In this document: positions 1-11,128 of the stretch, in pieces
Position numbering within the stretch: the first letter of the stretch is position 1
How the letters are laid out: each line of letters begins with the position of its first letter
DNA from: Nannochloropsis salina CCMP1776
Taxonomy: Eukaryota > Sar > Eustigmatophyceae > Eustigmatales > Monodopsidaceae
NCBI GenBank assembly: GCA_004565275.1
Contig: SDOX01000019.1
Location: 54,361 to 118,360, forward strand
DNA length: 64,000 nt
Reading direction: 5' to 3'
Position numbers and translations under genes: made by a program
The notes under the pieces: model-generated
The model's input: the letters and a program-made list of their open reading frames with translations, nothing else
What the model was told of the DNA's origin: nothing
Database searches by the model: none

Positions 1-1460
1 GTCATCCCCAACCAGCTAGGGGACTGGTACTCCTCCCAGCCAGGGTTCTGCCCGGGCTCTCCCGTGGCCTTGAAGCAGTTCGCAGTGACGCGGCCGACGG
101 CGCCCGAAGAAGGGGAGATCAAGGTGGTTTATCTCCAGGGGAGGGAGTCGCCAAGGCAGGGTAGGGGCGATGGGGAGGCATTGTCCGCCTCCGGAGGGAA
201 AGGACTGGTCGACTTGGAGGCCTACGTGGTCACTTACGCTTTCCTGCCGCCGACACCTCAAGTCTCTTCGGTGCACTTTGTCAACGTCAGCAACCCCTTT
301 CCTCCGTCCACGGACCCTCCGCTCCCGCCCAAGGTATCCTCCCCCACCTTGAACGAGGCCAGCGTCAGCAGCCAGGCGGGTCGCACGACCCTGACCCTCC
401 GCTTGCCAGGGCCTTCGTTCGCCGACAGCCAGGACGCGCATATCCTCTTCCCGTCCCCGACCGCGGACTCCCAGCTCCGCATGCCCATTGACCTGTACCG
501 AGTCACCCTCTCCGAGAGGGTCTCGGGCGACACCTTCGTCTATACCTTTCCCGTGGCCGCGCCGCCCGACCTGGGAGTGACCAGCGAGGGCGAGGTGCCC
601 GTGTCGGTGGCTCCTCCCAACAGCCAAGCGGTGCAAGTGGAGGTGGCAAACACCACGGCGGCCATACCCACCCTACCGACGGAGGAGGAAGGCGGCAAGG
701 ACGTTGAGGAGAAGGGGGGGGCGCGCGGCTTGCAAGGAGGCCGTCGTCGGCTCCCAGTGGGATCCCAAACGGAAGGACAAGGGGCATCCTCCGCCCCCCC
801 CTCCCTCCCTCCCTCCCCCCCCTCCAATTGGTCCTGCGAAATCTCCAACCTCGCACCGATTACTTGGTCAAAATCGCCCCCGTCTCTCCCGCGGGGCCGG
901 GGCGGGCGGCTGTCCTGACGGTGAACGTGCCTGGAAGCTCGACCTCTGCCCCTTCCACAGCCTTGCGAGACGGCAGCCCGGGGAGGGGACCGGGAGGCAA
1001 AGGCGGGAAGGGAGATGGGCGGTCGCCAGGCACCACGATAGGCTTGGCCATGGGCCTACTGGGGGTGGTGGCTTTGATAGGAGTGCTGGCCGTCGTTGTG
1101 TGGAGGCGTGCTTCCCCAGGACGCTTTGTCGGCATGGGAAGCCCAGGGGAAGAGGAAGGGGAGGACAACGGTGGGGGTCTGGGACAGGGGGGAGGTCGAT
1201 TGGGACCGAGGGACGGCCAAGGAAACAGGAACGAGGAACATGAATATTACGTGGGCAGTTTGCAACCGGAGGAAGGGATCGAGGGAAGGAGGGGGGGAGA
1301 GAGGCCTTTTCCGCCTCGATTGGACAGGCAAGGAAATCTGTGCCGGTCGAGCAGTGGGAATGGGGAAGGGGATGGAGAGAGGAAGGGGGAAAGGGAGGGA
1401 AGGAGGGAGGGAACAAAGGGGGAGGAAGAGGAAGAGCCCCCGACATTTGAATTGGTATGA
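1..1460 (+). CDS. Fibronectin-III-like single-pass membrane protein, 3' part (5' end outside window)
   Basis: The first reading frame is open from base 1 to about 700, so the gene starts before the window. The C-terminal part, from about 828, is in a different frame. It begins with a typical end of a fibronectin type III domain (LRNLQPRTDYLVKI, then SPAGPG). A Gly/Ser-rich linker follows, then one hydrophobic helix at about 1039-1101 (GLAMGLLGVVALIGVLAVVV) stopped by Arg-Arg, and a Glu/Gly-rich cytoplasmic tail ending at TGA 1458-1460. This is a type I topology with an extracellular adhesion-like part. No AG lies between about 782 and the restart of FN3 homology, so no consensus intron joins the two frames. 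A one-base shift in the G run near 714-720 or the C runs at 793-822 would join them directly. The ligand and function are not recognisable. Confidence 0.55.
793..825 (+). repeat. C-rich (CCCT)n tract at frame change
   Basis: The stretch consists of C runs and CCCT units. It lies exactly where the reading frame of the FN3-like gene switches. It could be a slippage site, a sequencing error or part of an unrecognised intron. Confidence 0.7.
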
Positions 1461-2459
1461 GGGGAAAGGAAGAGCGGGTGTGCAGTATATGGGATACGGT
1501 GGCACTGGCGGAGATTGTCAGGGTTGAAAGGGCAGGGACAAGAAGAGCAAAGCTAAGAAGACTGCGAGGGGAAGAACATGTGTTTGGACCGTTGACCTCG
1601 CGTTCTCCTCTCTTCTCTTGGGTGGGAAGAGGATGAATGGAGATAGAAATCATTGAAAACGGAGTATGAGAGGCCCCGGGGCTCCATGTGCTTCTTCTTG
1701 TCGATGTGTATCTATTCAACCTTATTGTATGTATCCAGGGACGTGTGTCGCTAGAATGGGGAATGAACCGTAAGGATAGTAAGTGTGTGAAGGGGGAGAG
1801 GAGGAGGGATAATGAAAGGAAAAGAGCAAGAGGAGTGTAGTGGTTCATGAAGGCAAAGGCCCTTCACATCGCGTGCGCTCAGGGCCTCGGGCGAAATTGA
1901 GAACTTGGGGGTTCATGAAAGGGAAATTGAGCTTCAAGGTGAAGGAAGTGAAACGAGTGGCCATAAGGGTGGTTCTACCAGATGTTAAATGGTGACAAAC
2001 ACATCACCAAAAATCAAAGGGATGTTGTAATTCTGGAGGCCCAGGTTCACCGCTCCCACCCCCTGATGGGAGCCTGTGTTTCCTTTTTTTGGGACAGACT
2101 TCCACCAGAGGTATCGTATACCATGCTGATTTAATTGCTCTTAAACAGAGATGGTAAATGGATACAAGAAAACCAGCCCCTCTTTCATTACATTAATCGC
2201 TGTTATTGTCGTCAAAAGCAAGAGCGTAAGCATCACATTCCCTGGATCTACAGCCCCGATAGCACGCTTTTCATGCAAAAGATTGGAATGCCTTATTCTC
2301 GCCAGTTTGTGTTGATACAGAGTATTTATTTTCCTTCTCTTTTCCCACTTCAACGATGTTTCTCTTCGTTGTTCCTTTTCACATCATTGGCATGATAACC
2401 TCATAGACTTCCACGAGCAGCTCGCTCTCAAAAAAGGCAATACTTTGATACCTCCATTT
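1461..2459. other. Intergenic region between two convergent genes
   Basis: The region holds the 3' flanks of the FN3-like gene and the P5A ATPase gene. No conserved ORF, RNA gene or repeat array was recognised. It is AT-richer than the genes on either side. Confidence 0.6.
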
Positions 2460-5400
2460 TTAGGTTGCTATGTCGTCCTCCTTTCCTTCCCGCGCTTCTT
2501 CACCTCCCTCTTCTTCTTCTGTGCCATGCTCCTCTCCTCCAAGCGCCATTTCCATCATCATCTCGGCCGGATCCATGCTCAGTTTCGCCACAAGCCCCTC
2601 CCATGGCACAATGTTTCCCAATATCAAAGCCCAGGCTAGCAAGGCCGTGCCAATATTTTTCCCGCCTTCCAACCCTCCATCGGTCCCTCTTTTCCGCCAT
2701 CGAGCCTTTCCAACTTCCGGGGCGAAGATGTAAAGCATGGCGGTGTCCCACGCGACAGGCAAGAAAAACTGTAGGAGTAGATTTGATGCGATCGCCCGCC
2801 TTCGCTTCCCATCTTCTTCCCCGCCTTCTTCCTCTCCCCATTTTCCCACTTGCAAGCGCCGATTACAGCCGTCCACGTCCACTTCCAACGCGATCCAGAC
2901 GGGAAGCAGGAGGAGACCGACGAGGGCAAAGACCAAGGATGGACTCTCGAAAATGCCGGTGGAAAACGGGTAGCCTTTGACGGAGACGACGCACCCAACA
3001 GCCGTCTCCACGAGTTGGGAGAGGAACATCAAAGACCCCGCCGGGTCTGCCATCCCTTCCTTCCCGCCCTTTCTCTCCCCCTCGCCCTCGCCTTCGCCTT
3101 CGCCTACGACCTTCCTCTCGCCCCCCTCCGCCACCTGGAGCAAACCGTATGTCAACCACGTCTGCAGGAGGCATTGCCCCACCACGCTTAGGAGCGACGA
3201 CGGGTGTAAGACGGACTGGGGGAGACGCACAGGTTCAATACCGGGCAAGGGCACGATGTTCCGCATGCCGACTTCCAGCACCGATCCCAGTAAGCCCGTG
3301 ACCACCAATTGCCGTCGGCCCATTCTGGCCCCGCGGGCGGCCAAGGTGAAATGGTAGAGGAGGTTCGCGAGAGAAAAGGAGAGCCCTTGCTGGGACTGTT
3401 GTTGGACACGTGCGAGGGAGGCACGCCCTTGACGGATCAATTCAGGGACGCACATGATGGACGGATTTTTGGAAGTGAACGGGGCCGCCAAAGAGGCATC
3501 GCCCAGTTTCAAGTTCAACCCTTGGTTGTCTTCCACCCCTTCCTCCCCCCCGTCCCACCGCCACGCTCCTCTGGCCGCCGCGCCTGCAACGCCAGGCGCT
3601 CCGAACACCTCCTGAGAGGCCTGCTTATACGCCCGGTAGAACATTCTTAGGTACGCCCAGGCAGTGGTCGGCTTCTCTTTGATTTGCGCACGCGCCAGAG
3701 CTTCCTTCAAAACCTTTTGAAATTTTTCCTGGGCCTGCTTCCTACGTGAATTCTCCCGCTTCTTCACCGCGGCGGCTGAGACTGTCGCCTGTTTCTTCCC
3801 TCCCATGTGCCCTTTTCCTTGGCTTCCCTCCCTTCCTCCTTGCTTCGTGTTCATTTCTCCAAACCCCGTTAACAGAGCCACCCCGCAATCCGCGGCTTTC
3901 AACGCCCCCACGTCATTCGCACCATCCCCACACATCAGCACCTTCCTTTTTCCGTCCCTCCTCATCATCTTCACCACCTGCTCTTTCATGTCCGGCGTGG
4001 CCCGAGCCAAAACGCGGAAACAATGCAAATATCTCCCCAGCGTCTCTCCCGCCTCGTCCTCCTTCCAGGCCTCCGCCAACGCCTTCCCGCCTCCGCACAG
4101 GTCGTACTTGAGGGCAAGGCGAGGGATGGTTCTTGGATCAAAGGCCATGTAACGACGGAGCTTCTTCTGCAATAATCCAGGGGGGATGCTTCCTGTCTTG
4201 GCACCGGGGGACGAGGGGGCGAGGTCGGGGGCGAGAAACCATGCTAGGCGACTTTTCGGCTTCTTCTTTTTCCCCTTCTTTCCACGCGCCTTTCGTCCCT
4301 TCCGGAAGTCGTCGTTTCCCTCCCTCCCTTCCTCCACCCCTGCTATCCCCTCCCATTCCAAGACGAGCGTCCCTTTTCTCCCCCCTTCCTTCCCTTGCAG
4401 GATCCCCACCTCCCTCGCCACTGCCATGCTCGTCAGCAGGGAGTCCCCGCTCAAAACACACAGGTCCATCCCGGCGTTTTTCAATTCCTGGATCACTTTA
4501 CTCGTGTCCGCCCGCACCGGAGTGCGAAAGGCGGCCAAACCCGCAAATACCAACCCCTCCTCCACGTCCTCCCTCCCGCCCTCCCGTCCTCCCTCCTGCC
4601 CTCCCTCCAAGTCCTTGTAACCCAGTGCCAGGACTCGAGCCCCCTGCGAGGCCAGGGAGTGAAAAGCCTGCTCGTAGGAGGGAGGCAGGGAAGACGGGAG
4701 AAAGAGGGGTTTCATGGCCTCTGGAGATCCTTTGACCAGCACCACACGTCGCGACTCCTCCATTCCCTTCCTTTCCACCTGCTCCTCCTCCTTTCCCGCT
4801 CCCGCGTCGTCCACTTCATTGTGGCCTTCTTTTTCCTGTAAGACCTTCACGCCTGCCTGCGTGATCATCACGTCTTTTTTCTTCTTCTTATTGGGTCTTT
4901 GCTCCTTTTGGCGTGGTCTCGGCTTCGGCGACGCCCCCTTTGTGTCCTGCCCGTCCTCTGGAACGAGACTCGGACAAACCGGTTCCACCCGGACGACCAC
5001 GCTCATCCGCTGGAGGGACGCGGAGAAGGGAAAGCGTTTCTCTATCACCAGTACCTCCCTCCCTCCTTCCCTCCCTCCTTCCTTCCCTCCCTCCTTCGCC
5101 CGGCTTAGCACCCCTTTCCTTCCGTCGAACGACCATGCCTTCCCGCAGCCACGGAGGGCGCTCAGCTCGAGGCTATCCCCCCTCAGCTCTCCTTCCACAT
5201 CTATCAGGGAGTGACAGGCCACTAGGACGTGTTGAGTGCGAAGGGGGGTTGCCGTGGGAGGGGAGAGGAGGACAGCGGGTGTAATGGTGGAGGGGGAGGA
5301 AGGGGAGGAGGAGGGAGGCTTGTCCCGCCTCTCATTCTCACAGGCAGGGTCGGGGGGGCGGCCGGGGGGGAGAAAGATCCCTTGGAGGGTCAAATGTTCG

Positions 5401-7191
5401 GAGGTCAACGTCCCCGTCTTGTCGAACACACAGGTGTCGACGTTGCCTGCCAGCGGGATACGAAAGGGTTCCGTGCACAGCATTTGAGCAGGGCCCCGGG
5501 CCAAGGCCAAGACGGCGCCCGCCACCGTGTCATTCAGCATGTCCAAGAGCCAGAAAGGCATGCCCCTTGCCACCAGCCGGGCCGCCCGGAGGAGCAACCA
5601 GCCCGCCTGGTCTCCTCCGCCGCCCTTCGCTCCCCCATCTCCCCCTCCTTTTATGTCTCGGTGTCCTTGCCAAAGGACCCCCCCCGCCGCCACGAGGGAG
5701 AGCGTTCCCAAGCCCGCGAACATGACCAACGTGTCCGGCGAATCCGCATCCAAACGCGCCTGCTCCTGCTGCGAACCCACTACCCGCAAGAGCTCTCCTT
5801 GGGTGGAATAGTACCCTGTGCGCAGGACGCGGGCCAGAATCCGGGGGCCTTCGATCCGGAGCACGGCCGTCCCGCTGTAGAGGACGTGGAGCTGGTGGGC
5901 GTGACCCATGTCCAGCCGCTCTTCCCCACCTCCCGGGGATTTCCCCACCGCGGGCGGGGTTTTCAATTGCGGTAAGGATTCCCCTGTCAATATTGCCTCG
6001 TCCACCACCACCTGCCCATCAAGCACCAACATGTCTGCTGGTACTTCTCTTCGCCGCCCCCTTCCCCCAACCCTACCGCCTGCTCTTCCTTGTCTTTGGG
6101 TCTCATTCTCCCTCCCTACCCCGCTTTCGTCCCCAGGGATCTCCACGATGTCGCCCGGTAGCAAAGCTTTGGCCGTTACTTCCACCCACGCCTCCTCCCT
6201 CAAGACCCGCATCTTTGTCTCCCCTCGCCCACCCTCGTTCTCGTCCTCCCGCACCACTTCTTCCCTCAATCTTCTCAGGTTCGATCGGACCGTGTGCGCA
6301 CAGCGGTATCGAAAGGCAATGAATTGACAGGCACTCATCAACAAGACAGAAGGTGGCCCGCGGTCGAGCGCCGAAAGAATCAGATCCAAGACTTTCAGAA
6401 CCGTCACCGGAGAGAAGGCTTCTTTGACCAACAATTCCCGCAAGGTGGGAATGCTCACGTCCAGGGCATTGGGGCCGTACACTCTCGTCGCACGGGCGGC
6501 CCGGCCTCGCCCCCCCCGGGCCCGTGTAGGGACCGACCGGGTAGGAAGAAGGGGGGGAGGGAAGGAGGGAGGGGAGGAGGGGTAGGTGCGTGAAGGGGCG
6601 GCGCGGGCGGAAGGCAACGGAGGGGGCAGTGGAAGAGGAGGGCGGGAGGGAGGACAAGATGTAGGTGCGATGCTGGTAAGTGAAGGCCAATTGCCGCCGA
6701 GCTGGTTCGACGGTCCCGCCCTTGCCCGTCCTCCCTCGCTTTCTTTTCCCTTCCCTGCCTGTCTCCCGGTAGCCATCCAGACCCTCACCTCCCTTCCATT
6801 CGTCCTCCTCCAGCCGTGTTTCTGCGAGAGCTCGGGCGCCACGGTGTGGTCGCGGTTGAACCAAGGCCATTTGGGCTTCCGAAGGCATCGACGTGTGCTT
6901 GAAATTCACCCATACGTGGAAGGACAAGGACCAGCGTTGCACGAGGAAAAAGAGAACGTTGACCACGACCGCAAGGACCACAAAGAGCATAGGCAGGAGT
7001 CCAGAAAGTGGGGAGACGACGGAGGAGGAGGAAGGAAGGAACGGAGGGACGCCAAAGGAGGAAAAGGCGAGGAGGAGGAGACTAAGAAGGAAGCTTCGTA
7101 AGGCCCAGGACGAAGAGGGTCGAAGGAGGGTGACAGAAGCAAGCATTTCATCGTCATCCACGGGGAAAGAGGTAACGGATTGCCGAGGCAT
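2460..7191 (-). CDS. SPF1: P5A-type (Spf1/ATP13A1-like) P-type ATPase, divergent
   Basis: P5A ATPases sit in the ER membrane and remove mis-inserted transmembrane helices. The actuator motif LTGESLPQ is near 5985. The phosphorylation motif DKTGTLTSE (near 5425) follows CTEPFRIPLAG, a string typical of P5A. The hinge GDGANDVGALKAADCG is near 3925, and LGDASLAAPFTSK precedes the last helices. The start at 7191 (MPRQSVTS) is followed by two hydrophobic helices and FTYQHRTYIL, matching the P5A N-terminus. From about 6515 down to 2460 there is one uninterrupted frame. The N-terminal part lies in another frame, and the two meet at a G8 run (plus-strand C8 near 6511-6518) without clear splice sites. 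The P5A hallmark PPELPMELS in helix 4 is replaced by MPFWLLDML. Gly/Arg/Glu-rich inserts occur in the N and P domains. ATPase identity is confident; the same substrate is not. Confidence 0.85.
5043..5098. repeat. CCCT/CCTT simple repeat inside P5A coding sequence
   Basis: The imperfect CCTCCCTC tract is translated on the minus strand as a Gly-Arg-Glu-rich insert ([12 protein letters not shown] type) in the nucleotide-binding domain. The frame stays open across it. Confidence 0.7.
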
Positions 7192-8238
7192 TTTGTGTTT
7201 TGTCGCTCCACCGCGTTGGCGTATCACCGAGCTGAAGGATGGGGGTGAGGAGGTCGACAATGTCGCTTTCGTATTGGGGAGTTGTCCATTGCCAAGAACA
7301 GAAACGCTGGAAGCTGCGCATGAAGTGGATGCTGTGCCAATGGCATGGCTCGCTACACAGATGAAGAGATAACACAGGCCAAGTCTCGGGCGGATGCAGA
7401 AGTGGTACCTGAGAGAGGAAGGACGCAGGACCGTACACTCGTTCATGGCTTCCACGTCCTTACGCTGCGCGATTAAATGACGTCCATCCAATGTGGAAGG
7501 CCAAAGGGACACATCGCCACCTCTGCCCGTGCCTGTCAAGGTAGTACAGGAGGGTCGTTATTCTATATCGTAACATAAAATTTGCTAATATGCTCCATCG
7601 CTCCCGCGTCGCCGAGGGCTATCAGCTACACGACGCGTACATTAAGAGCCAGTTATGGCGAAGGAAAAGATAAAGCCGCATTTGGTCCAGGGTAGCGCGT
7701 AGGAAAGTTTCGTCAGAGGAATTTACCTGTGCATGATGTGTCGCAGTAGTAGTGGGTGCATAGTTTGTCGAGTGTGAGTCTGTGCAGTAGGTTTGATCTA
7801 CAATACTACAGGGTCAATCAAAGTCTCGTCGTTTGGCATGTTGCAACAAGTTCCCGCAGGTCCAGTGCCTTTATCTCCCTTTTCAGCCGCGTCGGGTGTG
7901 CGAAAAGTATGATGTGACATGCATACGCGCATAGTGTCCTTTACAATAGGCACAGTCGTCCAGATAATCCGAATTTTTTTATTTTGGTGCATGTCTTTTT
8001 CCTGCTCCTCTACTCAAATAGCTGCAAGGAAAACAATTGCTTGTCCTTCCTTCAAGAATTTTTCACGAGTGGTGAAATATCTTGCGCTGGAGAAGACGAG
8101 CATTTTAAATCAAACATACCTTTCAACCCGTACACGCACAGGTAAAGGGCGGAGGAGGGAGACTTCAGGCGTCGAGTGCAAGCTCCCGAGCGCCCTCTTT
8201 CTTGTAAATCTTCAGCCATCGCGTCAAGGACTGTGATC
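7192..8238. other. Divergent intergenic region / promoters
   Basis: The region separates the 5' ends of the P5A ATPase (minus) and the DHCR24-like gene (plus). A possible 5'-UTR intron for the plus gene runs from a GT at about 8142 (acaGGTAAAGG) to an AG at about 8212 (aatcttcAG). Open frames upstream of 7191 on the minus strand (to 7539) show no conserved features and are taken as leader sequence. Confidence 0.45.
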
Positions 8239-10795
8239 ATGAGACATGTCGGTGGGAAAGGGAGGAGAAGAGAGCTTTCTCCTTTGATGGCAGCCCTTTT
8301 TTTTCTATTCCTTTATTCTCACCGTGTGGTGGAGGCTCATGCGTCGTGGGGGCCGACCCCTGAGGCTCATGCGTGGGCTAAAGTGGAGGGCCTCGCGACG
8401 CAAATAACGGCTGCACGCACCCATGGACAAGTCCCTTTGGCGCTAGCTCCGCGGAAAGGCAGTGCGTCGTACCAATTAAGCGGGACCAACTACAAACGCA
8501 ACGCCACTTTGTTGTCGGTGACAGGACACGACCGCATCGTGCGCGTCGATCCAGTACGACGCGTGATTCATGCCGAAGCCGGCGTCACCATGGAGACACT
8601 CGTCAGAGCCGCCCGTGAACACGGACTAGTCCCAAAGGTTGTGGCACCTTTTCGGGAGGCCACCGTGGGGGGTTCGGTACGTCAACAGCCACGCCCAAGG
8701 CAGGCAAAGGGGTCGTCTTGACCCCTCCCTCACTCCCTCCCTCCCTCCCTCACTCCCTCTCTCCCTCCCTTCCTCCCGCCTTCCCTCCCATTCCTTTTCT
8801 CCAGATCGCAGCATCGGCGTTTTCCAGTGCTTCCCATCGGCACGGCTCTTTCCACGACACGTGCACGTACCTGACCGTCGTGCTGGGGAACAGCACCATC
8901 GTCACCTGCTCGCCCACCGAATACCCGGAGCTCTTTCAGTCCTTCGCAGGCTCGCACGGGACCTTGGGGGTCGTTGCCCTGGCAGGCGTGGAGTGCGACG
9001 AAGCAGGTGCGTTCCGGGGGGGTTTGGGGGGAAGAGAGCAAGGAGCGATGATGCCGGTCATGTGGTCATGGGCCCGACGTTTCTGTCTGACGAGAGCCTT
9101 CGAACACCCCAATTTTTTCGATTCTCCGTCATTTTCTTACACATCCTACTCAGCGCCCACAGTTCGCATCACTTACACGCGACAAAACTCCATCGAGGAA
9201 GGCGTGGCTACCCTCAAACGGGCTTGCAAGTACCCACGACCTCCACCGGTCCCTTCCTCCCTGCCTGGTCCCAAAGAAATCCCCGACTCCGCTCCTCATT
9301 TTGTGGACGCTGTGCTCTACCGAGAGAAGAGTAGGGCTGTGGGTGATATATCACGGGCTTCCCAGGTGCGGAAGGGAGGGAGGGAGGGAAAGAGGGAGAA
9401 TGATGAAGAGATTGGAAAAAAGCCACGAGGAAGAGAGGGGCGGGGGGGTATTTCACGCACGAAGCAGAGATGTCATCCATGCTCTTACCAGCCCTGATGC
9501 ATCCTATTTCCCCTTCGATTCCTTCCTCGATGCTTCCTGCTGCTTCCACCGTAGTTGACCGCCGAGGCGTCCTTCGACGCGGTAGGGAGGGATGCGGCAC
9601 CCCCGCCCGTCCCCACGGCAGCACCAGGAGACGTTGGGCACATGGAAAGGGTTGCTTCCTCTCCTCTCCCGCAGGATTCCACAGGCCCTACCCACCCTGC
9701 ATCCCTCCCTCCCTCCCTCCCTCCCTGTCCCCTTCCCTTCTACACGGGGGGGCGCGGGTCTTCCGACCTGTTCTATTCCGAGCATTTGGAGGATATTCAC
9801 GCCCTTCTAGAACGATCCAACGCGGACTCGTACGTGGAAAGCATGGATCTCGAAGATTACCTATTCCGATACGATCGGGGAGTGTTCTGGCTGGCCCAGG
9901 TAAATGGAGGGAAGAGAAGGAGGGAAGAGGGGAGGAAGAAGTCAGGAGGTAGAAAGGAAAATTGAGGGGGACGGGGCTGGTTATACACGAAGCGAAAGCC
10001 AGATCTCTGCACATGTAGACCGAAGCCAATGTTGTATAAGAATTGTGGTGGTCAGAGCGTACAACCCGCTCCTAAACGGGGCACCCACCCTTGGACGATG
10101 GCTCCCTTTCCTTCCCCTCTTTCTGTCCTCCCTCCCTCCAGACCTCCGCTGCCTCCATTCCCGTCTTCCCTTTCCTCCAAGGCTGGTATTTCGCGCGCGG
10201 ATCTCGCTCTTTCCTCTCTCGGGTCTGTTGGCGTTGGCTTTTTTCGTCCTCTTTCCTCTTCTCCCTCCTGCACGCCGCCACGCCCGACCTACTGGCCTCC
10301 CGCCTCCTCCTCCTTGCTCCTTGCCTCCCCGTCAACCAGGCCCCCGCCCTCCTCGCATTCCTTCACACCACCCTTCCCCTCCCTCCCCCGGCCCCTCTCT
10401 ACCTCCTTCCCCAGCGGGGATCCTCGGTGCGTCAGCCTTTTGCCTCCCATGGTCACATCCACACGCTATTTTTGTCGGTGTATGTCTACGCCCGTTTGGG
10501 GAAAGGGGAGGCGCAGGGACACACGCAACGTGTCGAGGCCTGGGTAGGCAAAAAAGGGGGACGAACAGGTCTGTGCACGATGAATTACTGGGACAAGTCC
10601 GTGTTTTGGAGCGGGTATCCCCTGTACGATTGGCGGGAATACGTGTACCTCCGGCACAAATATGGCGCCGAGGGTGTTTTCCCTTCCCTGGAGGAGAAGG
10701 TGTGTTGGGAAGGAGAAAAAGCAAAAAGCGGAAAAGGATGGATAGAGCGTTACTGGGAAGGAAGGCGGAGGAAATTCTTGGGCATCCTGGTCTGA
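8239..10795 (+). CDS. DHCR24: DHCR24/DIMINUTO-like FAD-dependent oxidoreductase, 5 exons
   Basis: Family members reduce the delta-24 bond of sterol side chains with FAD in the ER membrane. Exons are 8239-8676, 8805-9006, 9154-9365, 9555-9899 and 10142-10795. All junctions have GT/AG and keep frame, giving about 617 residues (DHCR24 is about 516). An N-terminal hydrophobic helix (MAALFFLFLY) suggests ER entry or anchoring. The PCMH-type FAD-binding domain is visible: ATVGGS ends exon 1, followed by SASHRHGSFHDTC and SHGTLGVVALA, matching the DHCR24 order. YLFRYDRGVFWLAQ at the end of exon 4 matches the RSIFWELQ region, and LCTMNYWDKSVFW near the C-terminus matches the family end. A Pro/Ser-rich insert in exon 4 carries CCCT repeats and could be a retained intron. 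Exon 5 is the least certain part. Substrate is inferred from family only; a related sugar or alcohol oxidase is possible. Confidence 0.72.
8719..8790 (+). repeat. (CCCT)n tract before exon 2 acceptor
   Basis: A long CCTCCCTC array lies within intron 1 of the DHCR24-like gene, directly upstream of the AG at 8803-8804, where it acts as an expanded polypyrimidine tract. Confidence 0.8.
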
Positions 10796-11128
10796 GAGAA
10801 GATGAAGTATAGGAGAGAATAGATAGGCTAGTGAGAAGGGGGAAGGCCAAGAGGAATCGAAGAAGAGTTTTATAAAGCAAGTAATGGCTACTAAAGCACG
10901 TGGGAGACATAAACGGTTGTAAAGTGTTTTCAGTCAAATAGGACCTTATCAGCACCCTGTGAGGGGGCGTCCACGGCATTGGCTTGAGGGATTATTAGAG
11001 GTCGCGGTCTTTCTCCTCCGTTTGTCCCTCCTTTTCTATCCATATTTTTCTCTTTTCCGTACAACACTTGTCTTCACTGCATCGCTTTCACCAGATTCCC
11101 CCCGTCACCATGTGATTTAAAGGCCCTG
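10796..11128. other. Intergenic region between convergent genes
   Basis: The 3' flanks of the DHCR24-like and EVE-domain genes meet here. No further feature was recognised. Confidence 0.6.

Noticed and set aside
868-1848. A 326-residue minus-strand frame over the FN3-like gene
   Set aside because: It is Pro/Ser/Leu-rich shadow coding opposite a G-rich tail; no conserved motif.
6103-6500. Extension of the P5A N-terminal frame past the frame change
   Set aside because: Downstream of the G run this frame loses P5A similarity, which moves to the other frame.
10332-10979. Minus-strand frame opposite the last exon of the DHCR24-like gene
   Set aside because: No family features; the plus strand continues DHCR24-like homology to its stop.
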